Positions 60,401 through 64,000 of a DNA stretch of 64,000 nucleotides are shown piece by piece. Location of the stretch: positions 1-64,000 of the forward strand of contig NZ_JAAVVC010000016.1 of the NCBI RefSeq assembly GCF_018449725.1. Reading direction: 5' to 3'. Position numbers and translations under genes: made by a program. Within the stretch, counting starts at the first letter, position 1; the number at the start of each line of letters is the position of its first letter. The notes under the pieces were generated by a model, which saw only the letters and a program-made list of their open reading frames with translations, ran no database searches and was not told the origin of the DNA. The stretch comes from Pseudomonas sp. dw_612 (GTDB lineage: Bacteria > Pseudomonadota > Gammaproteobacteria > Pseudomonadales > Pseudomonadaceae).

Positions 60401-61319
60401 CAACGCCGGTGCCTTCGAAAATGTCCTGATAGCGGCGACGCCCTTCATGCAACTGACGCTGGCGCCGGCGCATGCTCAGCAGCGCGATAAACGGCAGCAG
60501 GGAGAACGCCAGGCCCAGCAGGCATTTGCCGATGAATGCTGGCAGCAGTTGTTCAAGCACCTGTTGGCGGTCGAACAGCCCGCGCAGTTGCCAGTCGCTG
60601 CTGCTTAACGGCACGGTTAGCACGGTATTGGCCAGATCATCATCGCTCAGCGTGCCCTGCCGGGTAGCGGGCAGCGCTTCATCGCGGCTGATGATTTGAT
60701 GATTGAAGCGGTTTTCCACCAGCCACAGCGGACGAATGCCGGCTTCGCTCTGTTTGGTCAGTGAGGAGAAAAACGTCGGGGTCAGGCGCAAGGCCCAATA
60801 GCCGCGAGTACTGCCGCTGGCCTGATGCAGCAGCAAGTGCACCACCGAACCATCGTCGGCGTTGCTGAAATAGTGAGCCTGGGCACGACTGCGGCGCACC
60901 AGTTCGATCAAGTAGTTGGCGTCCTGACTGTCGGCGGCGCTGTCGCTGAGGATTTTGCCGGAAGGGGTCAATAACGCCAGGCTGCGCAGGTCGGGCAGCG
61001 ACTGCTGCAATTTTCGCAGTAGCGCCTGCTGTTCGTCGGCTGATTGCGGTTGCTCGACGATCGGTAGCAGATTCAGCGCGATTTGCGCGTTGAGCGCCAT
61101 GTTCAGGCTGACTTGCGAGGCCAGGTCGGCGGTGTAATCGATGGTGTATTGGCGCTGATTTTTCTGGGTTTCGCTCAGTTGATCCAGCAATTGCCAAAAC
61201 AGCAGCGCGAGCAGTAACAGCACGAGTGTCGCCAGCGCGCCCTTCAATGTACCGCGCAGGGGAGAGCCGAGCGCGGCAGCCGGTACACGGGTAGAAAGAG
61301 GCGGCGTGACATTAGACAA
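57471..61319 (-). CDS. morA: MorA, membrane sensor with PAS, GGDEF and EAL domains
   Basis: A 1282-residue c-di-GMP regulator. Two membrane helices (about 26-46 and 265-287) flank a periplasmic sensor domain. Several PAS/PAC units follow (about 300-850; for example VSPSVQAVLGYDVDW and GYIVQANEAFSRVSGYA). GGDEF lies at about 925-929 (ARMGGDEFTLLL) and EAL at about 1057-1059 (GAEALLRWRHP), both with key residues intact. The usual RxxD inhibitory site reads DDDD, so product feedback may be lost. Homologues control flagellum timing and biofilm. It starts at TTG 61319 behind AGGA. Its neighbour glyA matches the P. aeruginosa locus. Confidence 0.93.
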   Translation of the reverse strand: MSNVTPPLSTRVPAAALGSPLRGTLKGALATLVLLLLALLFWQLLDQLSETQKNQRQYTIDYTADLASQVSLNMALNAQIALNLLPIVEQPQSADEQQALLRKLQQSLPDLRSLALLTPSGKILSDSAADSQDANYLIELVRRSRAQAHYFSNADDGSVVHLLLHQASGSTRGYWALRLTPTFFSSLTKQSEAGIRPLWLVENRFNHQIISRDEALPATRQGTLSDDDLANTVLTVPLSSSDWQLRGLFDRQQVLEQLLPAFIGKCLLGLAFSLLPFIALLSMRRRQRQLHEGRRRYQDIFEGTGVALCVLDLSGLQSFFDKAQLNSSEQLKTWLEVPEQRQQLLQELRITEVNQVALQLLNVNSCEQAWKLLIEGCPLDCTAIGNQILEAMLNQQKQLELEIKLQDTNGRDQHLWLVLRLPEEQHDYKAVILSINDITSRKLIELSLLEREGFWSDVVRTVPDHLYVQDVISQRMIFSNHHLGQTLGYNRTELHQMGEYFWEILLHPEDADYYHRSRQTQRQAGYSQLLQCQLRFRHRDGNWRRFDIREQALARDRYDQVTRIIGVAKDITEQIEASESLRDSEQRYRMLAESISDVIFSTDNKLSLNYVSPSVQAVLGYDVDWIFQNGWQSTIANPQQLNGIYGLMDRVSKALDKPDQLALLRSQVQTQLFLFDCLRADGRKIPIELRLVLVWDEHGGFEGVLGVGRDISQQRRAEKDLRMAATVFEHSTSAILITDPAGYIVQANEAFSRVSGYAVSQVLDQLPNMLTVDEQQEAHLRYVLKQLNQHSTWEGEVWLKRRNGEHYPAWVGITAVLDDEGDLASYVCFFSDISERKASEQRIHRLAYYDALTHLPNRTLFQDRLHTALQSAERQKSWVVLMFLDLDRFKPINDSLGHAAGDRMLKEMATRLLGCVDDDDTVARMGGDEFTLLLQPRINREVALNRAIHVAEQILASLVKPFVLEGREFFVTASIGIALSPQDGNELSQLMKNADTAMYHAKERGKNNFQFYQADMNASALERLELESDLRHALEQDEFVLYYQPQFSGDGKRLTGAEALLRWRHPRRGLVPPGDFIPVLEELGLVVDVGDWVIREACSQLKTWHQAKVRVPKVSVNISARQFSDGQLGTRIANILKDTGLPPACLELELTESILMREVSEAMQILAGLKNLGLSIAVDDFGTGYSSLNYLKQFPIDVLKIDRTFVDGLPSGEQDAQIARAIIAMAHSLNLAVIAEGVETHEQLDFLREHGCDEVQGYLFGRPMPASRFEAQFSNDALFMFD

Positions 61320-61604
61320 ACTGAAATCCTGCGGTTTGGCTGGATTGGCGCGACGTGCACTATAAGCCGGACGCCCGGAGGGCGGCTAGCATGCCTTGAG
61401 TTGTGGCGAAGTGCCAGCCCCTCCCGGCTGGACTGCCATCGGTCATTCAGGTAGCTTTGCCGGTTACGTGGGGGCGTTCCAGCTCCTAGAATCAGACTTT
61501 TTCAGCGTGCACGCCTTGATTCCCATCAGGCGGACGACGCGCACAGTCTGGCCGGGCTTCGCCCGCGCTCCAATCATTCATCTGTCACTGACCCAAGGTT
61601 CTCC
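61320..61604. other. Divergent intergenic region between morA and ettA
   Basis: It holds a short hairpin-like GCCGGACGCCCGGAGGGCGGC (61367-61386) and promoter space for two divergent genes. I see no gene and no strong operator. Confidence 0.5.
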
Positions 61605-63269
61605 ATGGCTCAATACGTCTTCACCATGCATCGGCTGGGCAAAGTTGTTCCGCCGAAGCGGGAAATCCTGAAAAACATTTCGCTGTCCTTCTTCCCCGGC
61701 GCCAAGATCGGCGTACTCGGCCTTAACGGTTCGGGTAAGTCCACGCTGCTGAAAATCATGGCTGGCGTCGACACCGAATTCGAGGGCGAAGCCCGTCCGA
61801 TGCCGGAGCTGAATATCGGCTACCTGCCGCAGGAACCGATCCTGGATCCGACCAAGACCGTGCGTGAAGTGGTCGAGGAAGCGGTCAGCGTGATCAAGAA
61901 CGCCCAGGCACGCCTGGACGAGGTCTACGCGGCTTACGCTGAAGAAGATGCCGACTTCGATAAACTCGCGGCTGAACAGGCCAAGCTCGAAGCCATCCTG
62001 CAAGCCAGCGACGGTCACAACCTGGATCGCCAACTGGAAGTCGCCGCCGATGCGCTGCGTCTGCCGGCGTGGGATGCCAAGGTCGAATTCCTGTCCGGTG
62101 GTGAAAAGCGTCGTGTGGCCCTGTGCCGCCTGCTGCTGTCCGCCCCCGACATGCTGCTGCTCGACGAACCGACCAACCACCTGGACGCCGATTCCGTCGC
62201 CTGGCTGGAGCACTTCCTGCACGACTTCCCGGGCACTGTGGTAGCGATCACGCACGACCGTTACTTCCTGGACAATGTGGCAGGCTGGATCCTCGAGCTC
62301 GACCGCGGCGCCGGTATCCCGTACGAGGGCAACTATTCGGGTTGGCTGGAAGCCAAGTCCAATCGTCTGGCGGCCGAATCCAAGCAGCAGTCGGCCCACG
62401 AAAAAGCCATGAAGGAAGAACTGGAGTGGGTGCGCCAAGGCGCCAAGGCCCGCCAGTCCAAATCCAAGGCCCGTCTGCAACGCTTCGAAGAAATGCAATC
62501 GCAGGAATTCCAGAAGCGCAGCGAAACCAACGAAATCTACATCCCGGCCGGTCCGCGCCTGGGTGACAAGGTCATCGAATTCAAGAACGTCACCAAGGGC
62601 TACGGCGATCGCGTACTGATCGACAACCTGTCGTTCTCCATGCCTAAAGGCGCCATCGTTGGCGTGATCGGCGGTAACGGTGCGGGTAAATCCACACTGT
62701 TCCGCATGCTGATGGGCAAGGAACAACCGGATTCGGGCAGCATCGAAGTCGGCGAAACCGTGCAACTGGCCTGCGTGGATCAGAGCCGCGAAGACCTGGA
62801 CGGCAGCAAGACGGTGTTCCAGCAAATCTCCGACGGTTCGGATCAGATTCGCATCGGTAACTACGAGATTCCGTCGCGTACTTACGTCGGTCGCTTCAAC
62901 TTCAAGGGCGGCGATCAGCAGAAGTTCGTCAAGGACCTGTCCGGTGGTGAGCGCGGTCGCTTGCACCTGGCCCTGACCCTGAAGGAGGGTGGCAACGTCC
63001 TGCTGCTCGACGAACCGTCCAACGACCTCGACGTTGAAACCTTGCGTTCTCTGGAAGAAGCCCTGCTGGACTTCCCGGGCGCCGCCATTGTGATCTCTCA
63101 CGATCGGTGGTTCCTTGACCGCGTCGCGACTCACATCCTGGCGTACGAAGACGACTCGCAAGCCATCTTCTTCGAAGGTAACTACACCGAGTACGAAGCT
63201 GATCGTAAAAAGCGTCTCGGCGAAGCGGCGGCCCAGCCGCACCGTGTACGGCACAAGAAACTGGCCTGA
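61605..63269 (+). CDS. ettA: Energy-dependent translational throttle protein EttA
   Basis: A 554-residue ABC-F protein with two ATP cassettes and no membrane part. Cassette 1 has Walker A LNGSGKST and signature LSGGEKRR; cassette 2 has GGNGAGKST and LSGGERGR. The linker between (about 245-320, KQQSAHEKAMKEELEWVRQG) is the P-site tRNA interaction region. EttA binds the ribosomal E site and gates the first peptide bond according to ATP/ADP. It starts at ATG 61605, MAQYVFTMHRLGKVVPPKRE, the standard opening. A terminator follows. Confidence 0.96.
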   Translation: MAQYVFTMHRLGKVVPPKREILKNISLSFFPGAKIGVLGLNGSGKSTLLKIMAGVDTEFEGEARPMPELNIGYLPQEPILDPTKTVREVVEEAVSVIKNAQARLDEVYAAYAEEDADFDKLAAEQAKLEAILQASDGHNLDRQLEVAADALRLPAWDAKVEFLSGGEKRRVALCRLLLSAPDMLLLDEPTNHLDADSVAWLEHFLHDFPGTVVAITHDRYFLDNVAGWILELDRGAGIPYEGNYSGWLEAKSNRLAAESKQQSAHEKAMKEELEWVRQGAKARQSKSKARLQRFEEMQSQEFQKRSETNEIYIPAGPRLGDKVIEFKNVTKGYGDRVLIDNLSFSMPKGAIVGVIGGNGAGKSTLFRMLMGKEQPDSGSIEVGETVQLACVDQSREDLDGSKTVFQQISDGSDQIRIGNYEIPSRTYVGRFNFKGGDQQKFVKDLSGGERGRLHLALTLKEGGNVLLLDEPSNDLDVETLRSLEEALLDFPGAAIVISHDRWFLDRVATHILAYEDDSQAIFFEGNYTEYEADRKKRLGEAAAQPHRVRHKKLA

Positions 63270-63286
63270 TATCGGGTGGGTTGCAT

Positions 63287-63319
63287 AAAAAACGGAGCCT
63301 TCAGGGGCTCCGTTTTTTT
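63287..63319. terminator. Rho-independent terminator of ettA
   Basis: AAAAAACGGAGCC, loop, GGCTCCGTTTTTTT: strong GC stem with a T run on the plus strand and an A run that gives T on the minus strand. Confidence 0.95.
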
Positions 63320-63348
63320 ATGGGAATTCAGTTAAACCGCGGTGCGGC

Positions 63349-63444
63349 CTTCGCGAGCAAGCCCGCTCCCACAGGGGATTTGTATTGGTTACAAATATTC
63401 AATCCACTGAAGATCAATTGTGGGAGCGGGCTTGCTCGCGAAGG
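63349..63444. repeat. REP doublet, class A
   Basis: TTCGCGAGCAAGCCCGCTCC left arm and GGGAGCGGGCTTGCTCGCGA right arm, between ettA and the convergent elongation-factor gene. Confidence 0.95.
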
Positions 63445-63455
63445 GGCCCTCAAAC

Positions 63456-63950
63456 TCACCCAATCTCTATGCTCAAAACCTCAATCTGCAAATCCCCCGC
63501 CGGCCGCTTCCACAGCACCTCATCCCCAACCTGCGCACCCAACAACGCCCGCCCCAGCGGCGAACCCCAATTGATCAATCCACTGGCCGCATCGGCCTGA
63601 TCCTCACCCACCAACTGCACGCGCTGCTCATTGCCTTGCTCATCGGCAAACGTCACCCAGGCGCCAATCTGCACTTTGTCAGTCGAGGAGGCCGGGACGA
63701 CCAACTGAGCACTTTGCAATCGCTGATTGAAATACCGCCAGTCCCGCTCAAGGTCAGCCTGGCGCTGTTTGTCGGCCAGTTCACCTTGTGCGCTTTGCCC
63801 ATTGAGCAGGTTTTGCACCTCGGCGAGTTTCGCCTGAAGCTGGGCGAGGCCGGCGGGGGTGACGTAGTTGGGCTGCGCGCTGACCTGCCGTTCGACGGGC
63901 TGGTCGGCTTGCGCGGCGGCGTTATCTTCATTGACGAAGGCACGGCTCAT
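63456..63950 (-). CDS. GreA/GreB-family transcription elongation factor
   Basis: A 164-residue protein starting at ATG 63950 (MSRAFVNEDNAAAQADQP) behind GGGAG. The N-terminal coiled coil (about 38-90) is NYVTPAGLAQLQAKLAEVQN with ERDWRYFNQRLQSAQLV. The C-terminal FKBP-like domain (about 95-160) has QIGAWVTFADEQGNEQRVQLVG and SPLGRALLGAQVGDEVLWKRP. Gre factors restart backtracked RNA polymerase by stimulating transcript cleavage. The tip of the coil here (NGQSAQGELADKQRQADLERD) is less acidic than usual, so cleavage activity is uncertain. It differs in sequence from standard GreA and GreB, so I give no symbol. Confidence 0.87.
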   Translation of the reverse strand: MSRAFVNEDNAAAQADQPVERQVSAQPNYVTPAGLAQLQAKLAEVQNLLNGQSAQGELADKQRQADLERDWRYFNQRLQSAQLVVPASSTDKVQIGAWVTFADEQGNEQRVQLVGEDQADAASGLINWGSPLGRALLGAQVGDEVLWKRPAGDLQIEVLSIEIG

Positions 63951-64000
63951 GGTTTTCTCCCGGTATAGGATTTGGGCCATGCTCGCAGGGATTTAGTTTC

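Overview
This window is about 64 kb of ordinary-looking chromosome from a Pseudomonas of the P. fluorescens group. Four things point there: GC-rich coding sequence with GC-rich third positions; many paired REP elements of the fluorescens-type families (GTGGGAGCGGGCTTGCTCGCGAA and GTAGGAGCTG..GGCTGCGATC); CioAB-type quinol oxidase genes; and a run from an oxidoreductase through mscL, katB-ankB, radA, mapZ, cstA, a YbdD-family gene, yjiA and glyA to morA that I recall as the order of the PA4601-PA4615 region of P. aeruginosa. I see no rRNA, tRNA, insertion sequence, integrase, prophage or CRISPR array. Coding density is high and 57 protein genes are called, including one (DUF2474, 55 codons) too short for most ORF callers.

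Layout. 0-9.4 kb: DUF6515 envelope protein, a FieF-type metal exporter, a small lipoprotein, helicase HrpB, an endonuclease/exonuclease/phosphatase protein, two membrane-associated proteins, and an NYN ribonuclease-like gene followed closely by a DnaQ-like exonuclease. 9.4-13.3 kb: an orphan Bro-N gene bracketed by two near-identical REP doublets, a divergent Lrp regulator/EamA exporter pair and an RhlE-type helicase. 13.3-13.7 kb: a three-copy tandem repeat of about 104 bp. 13.7-21.5 kb: miscellaneous metabolism (flavoprotein, deacetylase-like hydrolase, GNAT, TesB-HAD operon, hydrolase-YpfJ operon, DMT exporter). 21.7-27.5 kb: a quinate/shikimate catabolic cluster (MFS transporter, QuiC, TetR, quinate/shikimate dehydrogenase, AroQ) that should convert both substrates to protocatechuate. 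27.7-32.8 kb: LysR regulator, trmA-purine permease operon, a small secreted protein, a DJ-1-like protein without its cysteine, and a HigA antitoxin with no toxin.

33-36.7 kb: a three-gene molybdenum aldehyde oxidoreductase operon of PaoABC type, without a Tat signal and without its chaperone gene. 38.2-41.2 kb: cyanide-insensitive oxidase cioAB plus a DUF2474 small subunit, with an ANR/FNR box upstream and a terminator behind. 41.2-48.7 kb: rlmG, a LuxR-family solo with a canonical AHL pocket, ferredoxin-NADP reductase, mscL, katB-ankB and radA. 48.8-52.7 kb: c-di-GMP effector MapZ, then pyruvate/peptide transporter cstA with its small partner and GTPase YjiA. 52.8-55.8 kb: C4-dicarboxylate carrier dctA followed by two GntR/FCD regulators. 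Two copies of a 20-bp ACCGGT-centred palindrome sit upstream of dctA, one over the predicted promoter. 55.9-64 kb: glyA, the giant GGDEF-EAL sensor MorA, EttA and a GreA/GreB-family factor.

I did not find a convincing new multi-gene system. The observations most worth following up are the dctA operator pair, the canonical LuxR solo, the mosaic composition inside katB, the 23-bp inverted duplication at the 3' end of morA, the cytoplasmic-looking PaoABC, and the self-contained quinate/shikimate module.
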